From Polaromonas naphthalenivorans CJ2 (GTDB lineage Bacteria > Pseudomonadota > Gammaproteobacteria > Burkholderiales > Burkholderiaceae_C), in contig NC_008758.1 of the NCBI RefSeq assembly GCF_000015505.1, positions 62,001 through 126,000 of the forward strand: DNA of 64,000 nucleotides, read 5' to 3'. The notes under the pieces were generated by a model. That model searched no databases and had not been told where the DNA came from. It saw nothing but the letters and a program-made list of their open reading frames with translations. Shown piece after piece: positions 19,686-29,581 of this stretch. Within the stretch, counting starts at the first letter, position 1, and each line of letters starts with the position of its first letter. The position numbers were made by a program, and so were the translations under genes.

Positions 19686-21340
19686 ACAAAAAATATCTCC
19701 TTTTCGCGCTGCTGGCTGCTGGTGTACTGGGCGCTACGGGGTACGTCTTGTATGCCCTGGGTGCCAAACAGGCTGGAACCATGCCAGCGGCCCCTATGAA
19801 TATGCCTGCCGATGCTGGCGCCAGCCCAACCGCAGGCCCTCAAAGCATGGCAGAAGGAGAAGAGGCGACGCGCCGGCACATCAGCGCAGGACTCAAGGCC
19901 GGCGACACCGATCCAGTGACCGGCAGCAAGATCTTGTACTACCGTGACCCCATGGTGCCGGCCAGCAAGTTTGACAAGCCGGCCAAGTCCCCTTTTATGG
20001 ACATGATGCTGGTGCCGGTCTACGCTGCAGGACAAGCCGATCAGGGCAAGCTCATCGTGAGCCCGCGCATCCAGCAAAACCTGGGCGTGCGCACCGCAGT
20101 GGTCACCGATGGCACATTGTCGCCACAGGTGTCTGCCGTCGGCAGCATCGCTTTTAACGAACGTGACCAGGCGACGGTTCAGGCCCGTGCCACTGGTTAT
20201 GTCGAGCGATTGCATGTGCGCGCCACGCTCGACCGGGTCAGGAAGGGACAGCCGCTGCTCGATCTTTATGTGCCCGAGTGGGTGGCAGCGCAGGAAGAGT
20301 TTTTGGCTGTTAAACGCATGCAGGGCAGCGACCTTGCATCGCTGGTCGATGGCGCCCGGCAACGCATGCGCCTGGCGGGGATGAGCGACGAACAAATCCG
20401 TCAGGTTGAGGCCAGCGGCAAGTCGCAGGCGCGCTTCACCATCACGGCGCCGCTGGGCGGCGTGGTCGTCGAGCTTATGGCCCGCGAAGGCATGACGGTG
20501 ATGGCCGGAACGACCCTTTTTCGCATCAATGGGCTGTCCACTGTTTGGGCGAATGCCGAGGTGCCCGAAAGCCAGGCCGCCTTGGTGCGGCCAGGCGCCA
20601 AGGTGCAGGCGAGCAGCCCGGCGGCCCCAGGTATGACCTTCGACGGCAAAGTTCAGGCCATCCTGCCGGAGGTCAATTCGGCAACCCGCACGCTCAAGGC
20701 CCGGCTGGAGCTGGACAACCCCGGCGCGCGCCTGGTGCCGGGCATGTTTGTGTCAATGCATTTCATGGGCATGCAGGCACAAAAGTCGCTCTTGGTGCCG
20801 ACCGAAGCGGTGATTCAGACCGGCAAGCGCACGGTTGTCATACTGGCAGAAGAAAATGGATGGTTCAGCCCGGTCGATGTGCAACCTGGCATTGAAAGTG
20901 GCGGCCAGACCGAAATCAAGCGCGGGCTGCAGGCCGGTCAGCGCGTGGTGGTGTCTTCGCAGTTCCTGATCGATTCGGAAGCCAGCCTCAAAGGCGTGGA
21001 AGCCAGGCTCAACGAGAACCCCAAGCCGGCTGACGCTACTGCTACTACTGCCACTGCCGCACCGCGGCATGAAGGCCAGGCCAAGGTCATGGCCATTGGC
21101 AAAGAGGCCATCACGCTGTCGCACGGTCCGATTGCCACGCTCAAGTGGGGCGCGATGACCATGGATTTCAAGCGGCCTGCACCCCCAGACCTGCCCAAAA
21201 ATCTTGCGGTTGGCAGCCAGGTCGGCTTTGAATTTTTCATGGATGCCGAAGGCTTGCCGCAGCTGACACGGGTCACGCCCATGGCACTGGCAGCACCAGC
21301 ACCAGGCGCTGCCCCAATGGCTGCAGGGGAGCAGAAGTGA
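19682..21340 (+). CDS. cusB: Cus-type RND periplasmic adaptor with fused CusF domain
   Basis: This 552-residue membrane-fusion protein links the pump to the outer-membrane channel. Order: signal anchor (residues 5-25), Met-rich linker, a heavy-metal-binding motif [29 protein letters not shown] (about 85-112), barrel-sandwich and beta-barrel domains ([31 protein letters not shown]), and at about 462-535 an extra C-terminal domain ([29 protein letters not shown]) that matches CusF, with its Trp and Met copper ligands. CusF normally is a separate periplasmic chaperone handing Cu(I)/Ag(I) to CusB; here it is attached. The fused domain supports copper/silver rather than zinc/cobalt as substrate. 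Starts and stops overlap its neighbours. Confidence 0.92.
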   Translation: MNKKYLLFALLAAGVLGATGYVLYALGAKQAGTMPAAPMNMPADAGASPTAGPQSMAEGEEATRRHISAGLKAGDTDPVTGSKILYYRDPMVPASKFDKPAKSPFMDMMLVPVYAAGQADQGKLIVSPRIQQNLGVRTAVVTDGTLSPQVSAVGSIAFNERDQATVQARATGYVERLHVRATLDRVRKGQPLLDLYVPEWVAAQEEFLAVKRMQGSDLASLVDGARQRMRLAGMSDEQIRQVEASGKSQARFTITAPLGGVVVELMAREGMTVMAGTTLFRINGLSTVWANAEVPESQAALVRPGAKVQASSPAAPGMTFDGKVQAILPEVNSATRTLKARLELDNPGARLVPGMFVSMHFMGMQAQKSLLVPTEAVIQTGKRTVVILAEENGWFSPVDVQPGIESGGQTEIKRGLQAGQRVVVSSQFLIDSEASLKGVEARLNENPKPADATATTATAAPRHEGQAKVMAIGKEAITLSHGPIATLKWGAMTMDFKRPAPPDLPKNLAVGSQVGFEFFMDAEGLPQLTRVTPMALAAPAPGAAPMAAGEQK

Positions 21341-24300
21341 TCGCCCGATTTATTCGCTGGTCCATTGTCAATCGCTTTTTGGTCCTCTTGGCAACCCTGA
21401 TGCTGGGAGCCTGGGGGGTGTATTCGGTGCTCAGGACACCGTTGGACGCCTTGCCCGACCTGTCGGATGTGCAGGTCATCATTCGCACTTCCTACCCAGG
21501 ACAAGCGCCGCGCATTGTTGAAAATCAGGTCACCTACCCGCTGACCACGACCATGCTGTCAGTGCCGGGCGCCAAGACGGTGCGCGGCTACTCCTTTTTC
21601 GGCGACTCTTTCGTTTACGTTCTGTTCGAAGACGGAACGGATCTCTACTGGGCGCGCTCGCGGGTGCTGGAGTACCTCAACCAGGTCCAGTCGCGTCTGC
21701 CTGCGCAGGCCAAGGCCTCGCTCGGCCCGGACGCAACCGGCGTGGGCTGGATTTACCAGTATGCGCTGGTAGACCGCAGCGGCACGCAGGACCTGGGGCA
21801 GCTTCGGGCGCTGCAGGACTGGTTTCTCAAGTACGAATTGAAGACGGTGCCCAATGTCGCCGAGGTGGCTTCGATCGGCGGCATGGTGCGGCAGTACCAG
21901 ATCGTGCTCGACCCACAGAAACTGGCTGCTTACGCCATCCCGCACACCAAGGTGGCCGAAGCCGTCCAAAAGGCCAACCAGGAAGCCGGTGGCTCGGTCC
22001 TTGAGCTGGGGGAGGCCGAGTACATGGTGCGGGCGACGGGTTACCTCAAGGGCCTGGAGGACTTTCGCGCCATTCCCTTGACCACGACGGCGGGCGGCGT
22101 GTCCGTGCGCCTGGGGGACGTGGCGCGCATCCAGATCGGTCCGGAAATGCGCCGCGGCATTGGCGAGCTCGATGGCGAAGGTGAAGCGGTCGGCGGCGTG
22201 ATCATCATGCGCTCGGGCAAAAATGCGCTGGAAACCATCGCGGCCGTCAAGGCCAAAATGGCGCAGCTCCAAGCGAGCTTGCCCCAAGGCGTTGAAGTCG
22301 TGACCACCTATGACCGCTCTGGCCTGATCAACCGCGCGGTGGACAACCTCACGTACAAGCTGCTGGAAGAATTCCTGGTGGTGGCGGTGGTGTGCTTTGT
22401 GTTTCTCTTTCACCTGCGTTCGGCCTTGGTGGCCATCATTTCGCTGCCGCTGGGCATTTTGGCCGCTTTCATCGTGATGCATTACCAAGGGGTAAACGCG
22501 AACATCATGTCCCTGGGCGGGATCGCAATCGCCATTGGCGCCATGGTCGATGCGGCCGTGGTCATGATCGAAAATGCGCACAAGCACCTGGAGCATTGGG
22601 CCCACGCCCACCCCGGGGAAAAGCTCGAGGGCGAAACGCGATGGCAGGTCATTGGCGACGCAGCAGCGGAAGTAGGGCCTGCGCTGTTCTTCTCGCTCTT
22701 GATCATCACACTGTCGTTTATTCCCGTGTTCACGCTCCAAGCCCAGGAAGGCCGGCTGTTTGCCCCGCTGGCGTTTACCAAGACGTATGCCATGGCAGCG
22801 GCTGCCGGTCTATCGGTGACCTTGATTCCAGTGCTGATGGGGTATCTGATCCGGGGCCGAATTCCGGACGAAAAAAGCAACCCCCTCAACCGATTTTTGA
22901 TTGCGGTCTACCGCCCGCTGCTCAATATCGTGTTGCGCGCGCCAAAAATGACCCTGGTGGTGGCCGGCATTGTTTTGGCGACTAGCTTGTGGCCGCTGCA
23001 GCACATTGGGGGCGAGTTCATGCCGCGCCTGGACGAGGGTGACCTGTTGTACATGCCGTCGGCACTTCCCGGACTGTCTTCCGGCAAGGCGGGCGAGTTG
23101 CTGCAACAAACCGACCGGCTCATCAAGACCGTGCCCGAGGTCGCCAGTGTTTATGGCAAGGCTGGGCGCGCCGAAACCGCCACCGATCCGGCACCCATGG
23201 AAATGTTCGAGACGACGATCCAGTTCAAGCCAAAAGACCAATGGCGCGCTGGCATGACCCAGGACCAACTGGTCGAAGAACTCGACCGCATCGTCCAAGT
23301 GCCTGGCCTCTCCAATATCTGGGTGCCGCCGATCCGCAACCGCATCGACATGCTGGCCACCGGCATCAAGAGCCCGGTGGGCGTCAAGGTCGCTGGCACG
23401 GACCTGCAAACCATTGACAAACTCTCTAGCGAGATCGAACGCGCCTTGAAAGACGTGCCGGGCGTGAGCAGCGCGCTGGCTGAAAGGCTCACCGGCGGGC
23501 GTTATGTGGACGTCAACATCAAGCGCGATGCCGCCGCCAGCTTCGGCTTGAACATTGCCGATGTCCAGTCGGTGATCAGCTCGGCCGTTGGCGGCGAGAA
23601 CATCGGTGAGACGGTCGAAGGCCTGCAGCGTTTCCCCATCAACATGCGCTACCCCCGTGAGCTTCGCGATTCCATGGAAACGCTGCGCAGCTTGCCTTTC
23701 GTCACAGAGCGTGGCCAGCGTGTGGTGCTGTCCGACGTGGCCGACATTCGCATCACCGACGGGCCACCCATGCTGCGCAGCGAAAACGCGCGCCTCTCGG
23801 GATGGGTCTACGTGGACATTCGCGATCGCGATCTGCGCTCTGCGGTGCAGGACATGCAAAAAGCCGTGACTGAAAAGGTCAAGCTTCCGCCGGGGTATTC
23901 CATCTCCTGGTCGGGCCAGTTTGAATTTCTGGAGCGGGCAACTGCCAAAATGAAAATCGTGGTGCCGTTCACGTTGATGATCATTTTTGTGCTGCTGTAC
24001 CTGACGTTCAAGCGTTTTGACGAGGCAGTGTTGATCATGGCAACGCTGCCGTTTGCACTGGTGGGCGGCATCTGGCTGCTGTACCTGCTGAGCTACAACC
24101 TGTCGGTCGCAGGCGCTGTCGGGTTCATTGCATTGGCCGGTGTTTCTGCGGAGTTCGGGGTGATCATGCTGCTGTACCTGCGCCATGCCTGGGATGAGCG
24201 CCTTGCGCAAGGCAAGACCAATGCTGAAGATCTGCTCGATGCCATCCGGGAGGGCGCGGTCTTGCGTGTACGGCCCAAGGCCATGACGGTGGCCGTTATT

Positions 24301-24504
24301 TTGGCCGGCCTGTTGCCGATCATGTGGGGCACCGGCACGGGCTCCGAGGTCATGCAGCGCATTGCCGCGCCCATGGTGGGTGGCATGATCACTGCTCCGC
24401 TGCTGTCAATGTTCGTCATTCCAGCGGTGTACCTGTTGATGCGCAGGCCGCGAGAAACTCAGCGGACATCGGGCCGCTTCTGGAGGCGCCGTGCAGTGGT
24501 TTAG
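21337..24504 (+). CDS. cusA: Heavy-metal RND efflux pump, CusA type
   Basis: This 1055-residue inner-membrane pump drives proton-coupled export of monovalent metal through the CusB/CusC channel. It has the RND topology of one N-terminal helix, a large periplasmic loop, helices 2-7, a second loop and helices 8-12. The HME signature [19 protein letters not shown] in helix 4 contains the proton-relay acid. The first loop has [20 protein letters not shown] and the second [22 protein letters not shown], both typical of the CusA branch. The start overlaps the cusB stop. It ends the cusCBA operon; about 80 bases later an FNR-like box begins the next unit. Confidence 0.95.
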   Translation: MIARFIRWSIVNRFLVLLATLMLGAWGVYSVLRTPLDALPDLSDVQVIIRTSYPGQAPRIVENQVTYPLTTTMLSVPGAKTVRGYSFFGDSFVYVLFEDGTDLYWARSRVLEYLNQVQSRLPAQAKASLGPDATGVGWIYQYALVDRSGTQDLGQLRALQDWFLKYELKTVPNVAEVASIGGMVRQYQIVLDPQKLAAYAIPHTKVAEAVQKANQEAGGSVLELGEAEYMVRATGYLKGLEDFRAIPLTTTAGGVSVRLGDVARIQIGPEMRRGIGELDGEGEAVGGVIIMRSGKNALETIAAVKAKMAQLQASLPQGVEVVTTYDRSGLINRAVDNLTYKLLEEFLVVAVVCFVFLFHLRSALVAIISLPLGILAAFIVMHYQGVNANIMSLGGIAIAIGAMVDAAVVMIENAHKHLEHWAHAHPGEKLEGETRWQVIGDAAAEVGPALFFSLLIITLSFIPVFTLQAQEGRLFAPLAFTKTYAMAAAAGLSVTLIPVLMGYLIRGRIPDEKSNPLNRFLIAVYRPLLNIVLRAPKMTLVVAGIVLATSLWPLQHIGGEFMPRLDEGDLLYMPSALPGLSSGKAGELLQQTDRLIKTVPEVASVYGKAGRAETATDPAPMEMFETTIQFKPKDQWRAGMTQDQLVEELDRIVQVPGLSNIWVPPIRNRIDMLATGIKSPVGVKVAGTDLQTIDKLSSEIERALKDVPGVSSALAERLTGGRYVDVNIKRDAAASFGLNIADVQSVISSAVGGENIGETVEGLQRFPINMRYPRELRDSMETLRSLPFVTERGQRVVLSDVADIRITDGPPMLRSENARLSGWVYVDIRDRDLRSAVQDMQKAVTEKVKLPPGYSISWSGQFEFLERATAKMKIVVPFTLMIIFVLLYLTFKRFDEAVLIMATLPFALVGGIWLLYLLSYNLSVAGAVGFIALAGVSAEFGVIMLLYLRHAWDERLAQGKTNAEDLLDAIREGAVLRVRPKAMTVAVILAGLLPIMWGTGTGSEVMQRIAAPMVGGMITAPLLSMFVIPAVYLLMRRPRETQRTSGRFWRRRAVV

Positions 24505-24581
24505 TTAAGCCTGGCTTGGGCTTGCTCTGGCTGATGGACTCGGCGTTTGATTGCCAAGCTTGTAAGCTGATGCCGCGTTTG

Positions 24582-24595
24582 TTGATGTGAATCAA
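24582..24595 (+). promoter_or_regulatory. FNR/Anr-type box before copper cassette copy 1
   Basis: TTGATGTGAATCAA is a perfect match to the FNR/Anr consensus TTGAT-N4-ATCAA. A TAGGAT hexamer at 24617-24622 is a plausible -10 box; a start of transcription near 24629-24630 would put the box centre at about -41.5, the class II activator position. The same arrangement is kept upstream of copy 2 (43810). Confidence 0.65.
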
Positions 24596-24646
24596 TTATT
24601 AGTTACCCAATGCGCGTAGGATGAAACCTCTGTGACCTCAACCACC

Positions 24647-25102
24647 ATGAAGCTTTTTTCCAACACCCGCGCCAGGCGCAGCACCATATTCATGGTGTTG
24701 CTGGTGTGGTTGTTTGCGTTGGCTTCAGGAGTTGCGAATGCGTGTTTGCTCGAAGCACGTCAAACGCACGCTCATAGTGCTATTGATATGGCTGCATCTT
24801 CCGAATCTGCCGCGCATGCGCATGCAGCTGTGATATTGCCCGGTCACACCGGAGCCGTTGCCGATGGCATGGGTGAGCAGCAGTTCAAGGCGCCGTGCCT
24901 GAAGGTGTGCGACGATGGCACGCGCTCTTTTCCCAAGCAGGACGGGGCAGTCGCCCAGAACGATGCCGGTCCTGCGCTCCTCGTTCAGGTTCTCTGGGGC
25001 AAAGTAGCGCCTAGCATTCCGACGCTTCATCACATAGATGCCGAGCAGCCAGCCACGCCTGAGCTGCCCATCCGCATTCGCTTCTCGCGTCTGGCCATTT
25101 AG
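24647..25102 (+). CDS. Small exported Cys/His protein, copy 1
   Basis: This 151-residue protein has an N-terminal hydrophobic export signal (STIFMVLLVWLFALASGVANA), then a mature part with ACLLEARQTHAHS, HAHAAVILPGH and CLKVCDDGTRSF, i.e. clustered His plus a CxxxC pair. It looks like a periplasmic metal-binding protein, but I know no named family. A closely similar paralogue is at 43875. The ATG at 24647 is chosen because a start of transcription predicted near 24629 would leave the in-frame GTG at 24632 almost leaderless; there is no clear ribosome site for either. It heads the cassette with the Met-rich lipoprotein. Confidence 0.68.
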   Translation: MKLFSNTRARRSTIFMVLLVWLFALASGVANACLLEARQTHAHSAIDMAASSESAAHAHAAVILPGHTGAVADGMGEQQFKAPCLKVCDDGTRSFPKQDGAVAQNDAGPALLVQVLWGKVAPSIPTLHHIDAEQPATPELPIRIRFSRLAI

Positions 25103-25291
25103 CGGCCTTCCAACGTTTGACCCTGAGCCTCGCGCTCTGCGGCCTGCGTTCGTATCTCCCTCCAATTTGCTTTTGTGCCCCCGAGGCCGTGAAAAGCGGA
25201 CTTGAGTCTTGCACCAGCGCGTCAATGCCTACCCAAGGCACAGCGCTGCACACCGTATTGTATTTTTTTGTCACCTGACCAGGAGTCTGTC

Positions 25292-25756
25292 ATGACCCGT
25301 TTTCGATGCATTCCCCTTGCCATCGCCTTGATTGCCGCCAGCGTATTGACTGCGTGCAACTCGGCTCCGCCGCTGATGATGCCCATGGGCACCGCGTCTG
25401 CCAGCAGCATGGGCACACCCGCCCAGATGGGCAACATGGGCAACATGGACCAAATGGATGCGCAGATGAAAACGATGCAGGCCATGCACGACAAGATGAT
25501 GAGCGCGAAGACCCCTGAAGAGCGCAGCAAGCTGATGGCAGAACACATGAAATCCATGCAGGACGGCATGGCCATGATGGAAGGCATGTCCGGCGCCGGC
25601 AAGGGCAGCATGAAGGGCATGCCGGGTATGACGGGCAATATGGGCAATATGGGCGATATGGGCGCGCACCGGCAGATGATGGAAAAGCGCATGGAGATGA
25701 TGCAGACCATGATGAAAATCATGATGGACCGCATGCCAGCGGCGCCCGCCAAATAA
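25292..25756 (+). CDS. Met-rich lipoprotein, copy 1
   Basis: This 154-residue predicted lipoprotein has a signal peptide with lipobox LTAC (cysteine near residue 21), then a chain very rich in methionine (MMPMGT, QMGNMGNMDQMDAQMKTMQAMHDKMM, MKGMPGM, MEMMQTMMKIMMDRM) and an acidic/basic helix KTPEERSKLMAEHMKSMQDGM. Met-rich periplasmic chains bind Cu(I) and Ag(I), so a metal sponge or chaperone at the membrane is likely; this is inference. The ATG follows AGGAG, and the DUF5676 gene begins 13 bases after its stop. The paralogue at 44515 is slightly shorter. Confidence 0.8.
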   Translation: MTRFRCIPLAIALIAASVLTACNSAPPLMMPMGTASASSMGTPAQMGNMGNMDQMDAQMKTMQAMHDKMMSAKTPEERSKLMAEHMKSMQDGMAMMEGMSGAGKGSMKGMPGMTGNMGNMGDMGAHRQMMEKRMEMMQTMMKIMMDRMPAAPAK

Positions 25757-25769
25757 AGGAGCCCATGCC

Positions 25770-26030
25770 ATGACACCGCTTCGCACGGGCCTGGCGCTGG
25801 CCATCACCGTCGGGCTGTTTTATGCCCTGTGCGCGCTGGTCTGGGTCTTGGCGCCCGGTCCGTTCCTGGGCTTCATGAACAGCCTGTTCCATGGCATGGA
25901 CTTCAGCACCATGGTGCAGCCGCGGCCATTCGCATGGCAGGAATTCCTGATGGCGCTCCTCGTACTGAGCACCTGGGCTTTTTTTGCCGGTGCTTTCTTT
26001 GCGTGGTTGTCCAACCGATTGACGCGTTGA
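25770..26030 (+). CDS. DUF5676 small membrane protein, copy 1
   Basis: This 86-residue protein has two hydrophobic helices (ITVGLFYALCALVWVLAP and FLMALLVLSTWAFFAGAFFAWL) and between them LGFMNSLFHGMDFSTM. It matches the DUF5676 family of two-helix membrane proteins often placed in copper clusters; its function is unknown. It follows the lipoprotein gene with a spacing of 13 bases and GGAG as ribosome site, so the two are probably co-expressed and may interact. The copy at 44975 is nearly identical. Confidence 0.82.
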   Translation: MTPLRTGLALAITVGLFYALCALVWVLAPGPFLGFMNSLFHGMDFSTMVQPRPFAWQEFLMALLVLSTWAFFAGAFFAWLSNRLTR

Positions 26031-26164
26031 TCAACTCCCGCTTAGGGAAATTTGCAGCCATCGCGCAGGGCGGTGGGTCCAACGGCCCATACCCTATTTT
26101 GTTTAGCTTGCCACCGGGTTTGACGACCTGGCGCAAGCGTTGAAGGTTAGAAAAGAAAAGTCCT

Positions 26165-27808
26165 ATGTTGAAAAGAAGACAATTGTTTCAGCTCGCCGGC
26201 GTGGCCGCCTGGATGTATTCCGGTGCTGGTCACAGCCAGGAAGTGGCCTCAGTGCCATTTCGCCACTACCCCCTTGATCCCGTCGACACTGCCAACTTCC
26301 GGCAAAAGCTTTTCGTGCCCGGTAACAGCGGTCCGTTCGGCGTGCTCGATGTCGCGGGGCCTTTGAAGATTCGCGCCACCGCAGCGAATTTTCCGATCCT
26401 GCCTGGCCCCAAAACGCCAATCTCTTCGCCGTTTTTGCTTTACCAGACCGAACACGCGGGCAAGGCCTACCAAAATCCCATCCTGCGCATCGAGAGTGGG
26501 TCGCGCTTTACGGCCAGCCTGGACAATGCGCTGCCGGAGCCGACCATCATCCACTGGCACGGCCTGCACACGCCCGCTGCCATGGACGGTCATCCGGTCA
26601 ACACCATCGCCCCGGGTGGCCGCTACGACTACGACTTCACGGTGCGAAATCGCGGCGGCACGTACTGGTACCACACGCATGCGCACGGGTTGACCGCGAA
26701 GCAGGCTTATAACGGTCTGGCGAGCTTTTTCCTGGTGGACGACGACGACCAGCGCCGCCTGGCCAAGGCACTGGATCTGCGACTGGGCGTGACTGATCTG
26801 CCCCTGGTGATCCAGGACAAGCAGTTCGACGCGCAAGGCAAGCTGCGCTACCAGCCCAACGCCCAGGAGTCGATGATGGGCTGGCTGGGCGACGTGGTGC
26901 TCGCCAACCTGACGCCCAATGCCGTACAGACTGTCACCCCGCGCACCTACCGCCTTCGGCTCCTCAATGGGTCCAATGCACGCATCTACCGGCTTGCCTT
27001 CGTCACCGGCAAAAAACGACTCAATTTCACCGTCATCGGCACCGACGGCGGCCTGATCGAGCGGCCCGAATCGGTGACCGAAGCCTTTCTCGCACCGGGG
27101 GAGCGTCTCGATGTCCTGTTCGATGCCGGCCAAGCGCAGATCGGCACGGACATCTTTCTCAAAAGCCTGGCATTCGATCCCATGGAAAACGAAGGACCCG
27201 CCATGCCCGGCATGGCGGGAATGGCGGGAATGGAGCATGGCGCCGGGCATGGAGCGCCTGGCGTAGCCTCGTCACGGCTAACGCTGGGTGTCGAGTTCAA
27301 TGTGCTCAAGCTCTCGGTCACGGCTGGGGAACGTATCGTTGCCAAGCTGCCAGCCACGCTGTCCAAGGTTAGCGCCATTCCCCTCCAAGGCGCCACACAG
27401 CGCAAGATTGAACTGTCGCTCGAAAACATGCGCTTTCTCATCAATGGGCGCACTTTTGTCATGGACGAGATCGCGTTTGATGTGAAGCGTGGCGCGGTGG
27501 AGGTCTGGAGCATCAGCAACCCGACTCTAGGCATGCCGCACCCGATGCACATTCACGGTTTTTCGTTTCAGGTGCTGGAGCGGCTGGGCAGCCCGGCCCA
27601 GGTGTCATCTTCGGCGCGTTTTGGCAAGGGGCGCACGGCGGGCGATCTGGGCTGGAAGGACACCGTGCTGGTATGGCCGGGCGAGACGGTGCGTATTGCC
27701 ATCGACTTCACCCATGATTTTCCCGGCGATCAGACCTATCTGCTCCATTGCCACAACCTCGAACACGAGGACGCCGGAATGATGATCAACTTTCGCGTGC
27801 AAGGCTGA
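26165..27808 (+). CDS. Multicopper oxidase, CueO-like
   Basis: This 547-residue exported oxidase probably converts Cu(I) to Cu(II) in the periplasm. The four copper-ligand blocks are intact: HWHGLH, YWYHTHAHG, HPMHIHGFSFQ and HCHNLEHEDAGMM, the last with the type 1 Cys, His and axial Met at the right spacing. A Met/His-rich insert (MPGMAGMAGMEHGAGH, near residues 345-362) resembles the methionine-rich substrate segment of CueO. An N-terminal RRQLFQLAGVAA stretch suggests Tat export. It separates the DUF5676 and DUF2933 genes here but is absent at the corresponding place in copy 2 (45235-45317), so it was inserted into copy 1 or lost from copy 2. Confidence 0.93.
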   Translation: MLKRRQLFQLAGVAAWMYSGAGHSQEVASVPFRHYPLDPVDTANFRQKLFVPGNSGPFGVLDVAGPLKIRATAANFPILPGPKTPISSPFLLYQTEHAGKAYQNPILRIESGSRFTASLDNALPEPTIIHWHGLHTPAAMDGHPVNTIAPGGRYDYDFTVRNRGGTYWYHTHAHGLTAKQAYNGLASFFLVDDDDQRRLAKALDLRLGVTDLPLVIQDKQFDAQGKLRYQPNAQESMMGWLGDVVLANLTPNAVQTVTPRTYRLRLLNGSNARIYRLAFVTGKKRLNFTVIGTDGGLIERPESVTEAFLAPGERLDVLFDAGQAQIGTDIFLKSLAFDPMENEGPAMPGMAGMAGMEHGAGHGAPGVASSRLTLGVEFNVLKLSVTAGERIVAKLPATLSKVSAIPLQGATQRKIELSLENMRFLINGRTFVMDEIAFDVKRGAVEVWSISNPTLGMPHPMHIHGFSFQVLERLGSPAQVSSSARFGKGRTAGDLGWKDTVLVWPGETVRIAIDFTHDFPGDQTYLLHCHNLEHEDAGMMINFRVQG

Positions 27809-27858
27809 AAGCGGCTTGATGCGCAGGCTGTAGGCCGTTCAATCCAGGAGATTTTCAA

Positions 27859-28137
27859 ATGAACCACGATCATTCCCAGCATGACTCCGGGCCGAAGCCC
27901 TTCTGGGGCTCGCGCTATTCGATCGGCCTGATCGTCTTCGGCGCGATTGCCGCGTATTTCCTGCTCAGCGAGCACCGCGCGCACTTTTTTGGCGCACTGC
28001 CGTTCCTGCTCCTGTTGGCCTGCCCGCTGATGCACATCTTCATGCACCACGGACATGGCGGCCAGGGTCACAACCACGATGGCCGGCAGCACCCGGAAAC
28101 GTCCACACCGCCGCAGCCACCCAAGATTGGAGAATAG
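27859..28137 (+). CDS. DUF2933 small membrane protein, copy 1
   Basis: This 92-residue protein has a His-rich N-terminus (MNHDHSQHDSG), two close membrane helices (YSIGLIVFGAIAAYFLL and LPFLLLLACPLMHIFMHH) and a His-rich end (GHGGQGHNHDGRQH). It fits DUF2933, a family found next to copper genes; it may bind metal at the membrane. Its function is not established. GGAG is nine bases upstream, and its stop overlaps the region where the next gene begins. Confidence 0.82.
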   Translation: MNHDHSQHDSGPKPFWGSRYSIGLIVFGAIAAYFLLSEHRAHFFGALPFLLLLACPLMHIFMHHGHGGQGHNHDGRQHPETSTPPQPPKIGE

Positions 28138-28139
28138 TG

Positions 28140-28808
28140 ATGAACCATGACACCCCCGCCTACGGACTTTGGATGCTCGTCGTCATCAATTCGGCTATTT
28201 TCATCATGTTTGCCTACAGTTTTTTCAAACCGGCAACGGCGCGGGACTGGCGGACCTTTGGATCTTTTGCCGCTTTTGTCGTGGCCTTGTTCGTCGAGAT
28301 GTATGGTTTTCCTTTGACCATCTACCTGCTTTCAGGATGGCTGCAGACCAGGTATCCGGGCCTGGATCTGCTCTCACACGATACCGGTCACCTGTGGTCG
28401 ACTTTGCTGGGTGAAAAAGGTGATCCGCACTTTGGTGTCCTGCATCTTGCCAGCTACCTCTTTCTGCTCGGAGGTTTTATCCTGCTGTCCAGCGCCTGGA
28501 ATGTGCTGTACCACGCACAGCGGCAGCATACGCTGGCGACCACCGGGCCTTATGCCGTGATTCGCCATCCCCAGTACGTGGGGTTTGTTTTGATCCTGCT
28601 TGGTTTTTTGTTGCAGTGGCCGACGCTGCTGACTCTGGTCATGTTCCCCGTCCTGCTGGTGATGTATGGGCGCCTGGCGCTGACAGAAGAGGCCGAGATG
28701 CGCGCGCAATTTGGCGAAGCGTTCGAGCGTTACGCCCAGCGCACGCCCCGGTTTATCCCTCGCATGGGCAAGGCCGAGCCGACAGCTGACTCGGTGTCCA
28801 AAAGATGA
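28140..28808 (+). CDS. Isoprenylcysteine carboxyl methyltransferase-like membrane protein, copy 1
   Basis: This 222-residue protein has five or so hydrophobic helices and the C-terminal methyltransferase signature GPYAVIRHPQYVGFVLILLGFLLQWPTLL followed by EAEMRAQFGEAFERYAQRTPRFIP, which marks ICMT/PEMT-type S-adenosylmethionine enzymes. The methyl acceptor in bacteria is unknown. The ATG at 28140 is preferred over a GTG at 28137 because the paralogue at 45616 starts at the equivalent position. It lies between DUF2933 and HMA genes in both copies, which argues for a role in the same membrane copper process. Confidence 0.82.
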   Translation: MNHDTPAYGLWMLVVINSAIFIMFAYSFFKPATARDWRTFGSFAAFVVALFVEMYGFPLTIYLLSGWLQTRYPGLDLLSHDTGHLWSTLLGEKGDPHFGVLHLASYLFLLGGFILLSSAWNVLYHAQRQHTLATTGPYAVIRHPQYVGFVLILLGFLLQWPTLLTLVMFPVLLVMYGRLALTEEAEMRAQFGEAFERYAQRTPRFIPRMGKAEPTADSVSKR

Positions 28809-28857
28809 CCTGGGTTTTTCCGGCGATTTTCATTTAATTTTTTTAGGAGTTTGATAT

Positions 28858-29151
28858 ATGAACACGATTGATTTGCAAGTCGAGGGCATGAGCTGCGGCT
28901 CATGCGTCAAGCACGTCACGCAGGCGTTGCAGTCGCTGCCGGGTGTCGGCGGTGTGGAGGTCGATCTTGCGTCTGGCCGTGTCCGGGTGAGCGGTGAGCT
29001 GGCGCCAGGCGGCGATTCCCTCATGACGGCTTTGACGGCCGCGGGTTACCCCGCGAAGCTGGCCACAGACGCTTTAACTTCTTCTCCGGCCTCGCCGCCG
29101 AAAGCCTCGGGCTGCCACAGCGGCAGCACGGGGGGTTGCGGTTGCCGCTGA
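28858..29151 (+). CDS. HMA-domain copper chaperone with Cys-rich tail
   Basis: This 97-residue cytosolic protein has a full HMA fold with the metal motif GMSCGSC at about residues 11-17 and the usual VEVDLASGRVRV and AAGYPAKL segments. Beyond the fold an unusual tail CHSGSTGGCGCR adds three cysteines, which could bind a second copper ion. It would carry Cu(I) to one of the P-type ATPases. AGGAG is eight bases upstream. It has no equivalent in copy 2; the HMA there matches the gene at 29582 better. Confidence 0.88.
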   Translation: MNTIDLQVEGMSCGSCVKHVTQALQSLPGVGGVEVDLASGRVRVSGELAPGGDSLMTALTAAGYPAKLATDALTSSPASPPKASGCHSGSTGGCGCR

Positions 29152-29185
29152 CAGCGATGAAACCTGATTAACTGGAGGAATAAGA

Positions 29186-29422
29186 ATGTTTCAAGACTAC
29201 GGTTACTACATGGTTGGCATGCACGCCTTCTGGTGGATTTTCTGGATCATCCTGGTTGTGTCGATCCTGTTCAGTGGCAGGGGCAGGTCGGAGCGTCGCC
29301 ACGACCGCGGGCGAGAGACACCGCATGAAGTATTGCGTCGCCGTCTGGCCAATGGGGAGATCAAGCCCGAAGAGTATGAGCAGCACAAGGCATTGCTTGA
29401 TCAAGACACCGTACCAAAGTGA
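29186..29422 (+). CDS. SHOCT-domain small membrane protein
   Basis: This 78-residue protein has one N-terminal membrane helix (FWWIFWIILVVSILF), a basic linker, and a C-terminal SHOCT motif (EVLRRRLANGEIKPEEYEQHKALL), a short coiled helical hairpin seen in many bacterial membrane proteins. Function unknown; SHOCT proteins often act in oligomerisation. GGAGG precedes the ATG at about nine bases. It sits between the two HMA genes and is missing from copy 2. Confidence 0.8.
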   Translation: MFQDYGYYMVGMHAFWWIFWIILVVSILFSGRGRSERRHDRGRETPHEVLRRRLANGEIKPEEYEQHKALLDQDTVPK

Positions 29423-29581
29423 CACCTCAACTTGAACCTGTTTCCCCCACGGAATAAACCATGCCAGCAACCAACTCTATTGACCTCGAGCGCTTTCCGT
29501 GGATGACCTCCACCACGCCCTTGCTCTTTGGCGTTGTACCAAACGCCTGACCACGGACTCTTCACTCAAGGAGAAACCAAT

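Noticed and set aside
21559..24210. Minus-strand open frames of 393 and 466 codons
   Set aside because: Both are antisense to cusA, a full-length RND pump; the proteins are rich in Arg and His as expected of a shadow frame.
25292..25756. Met-rich region as a low-complexity artefact
   Set aside because: Signal peptide, lipobox, ribosome site and a preserved paralogue show a real gene.
29461..29550. 29-codon frame before the second HMA gene
   Set aside because: Weak ribosome site and no similarity; too short to support.
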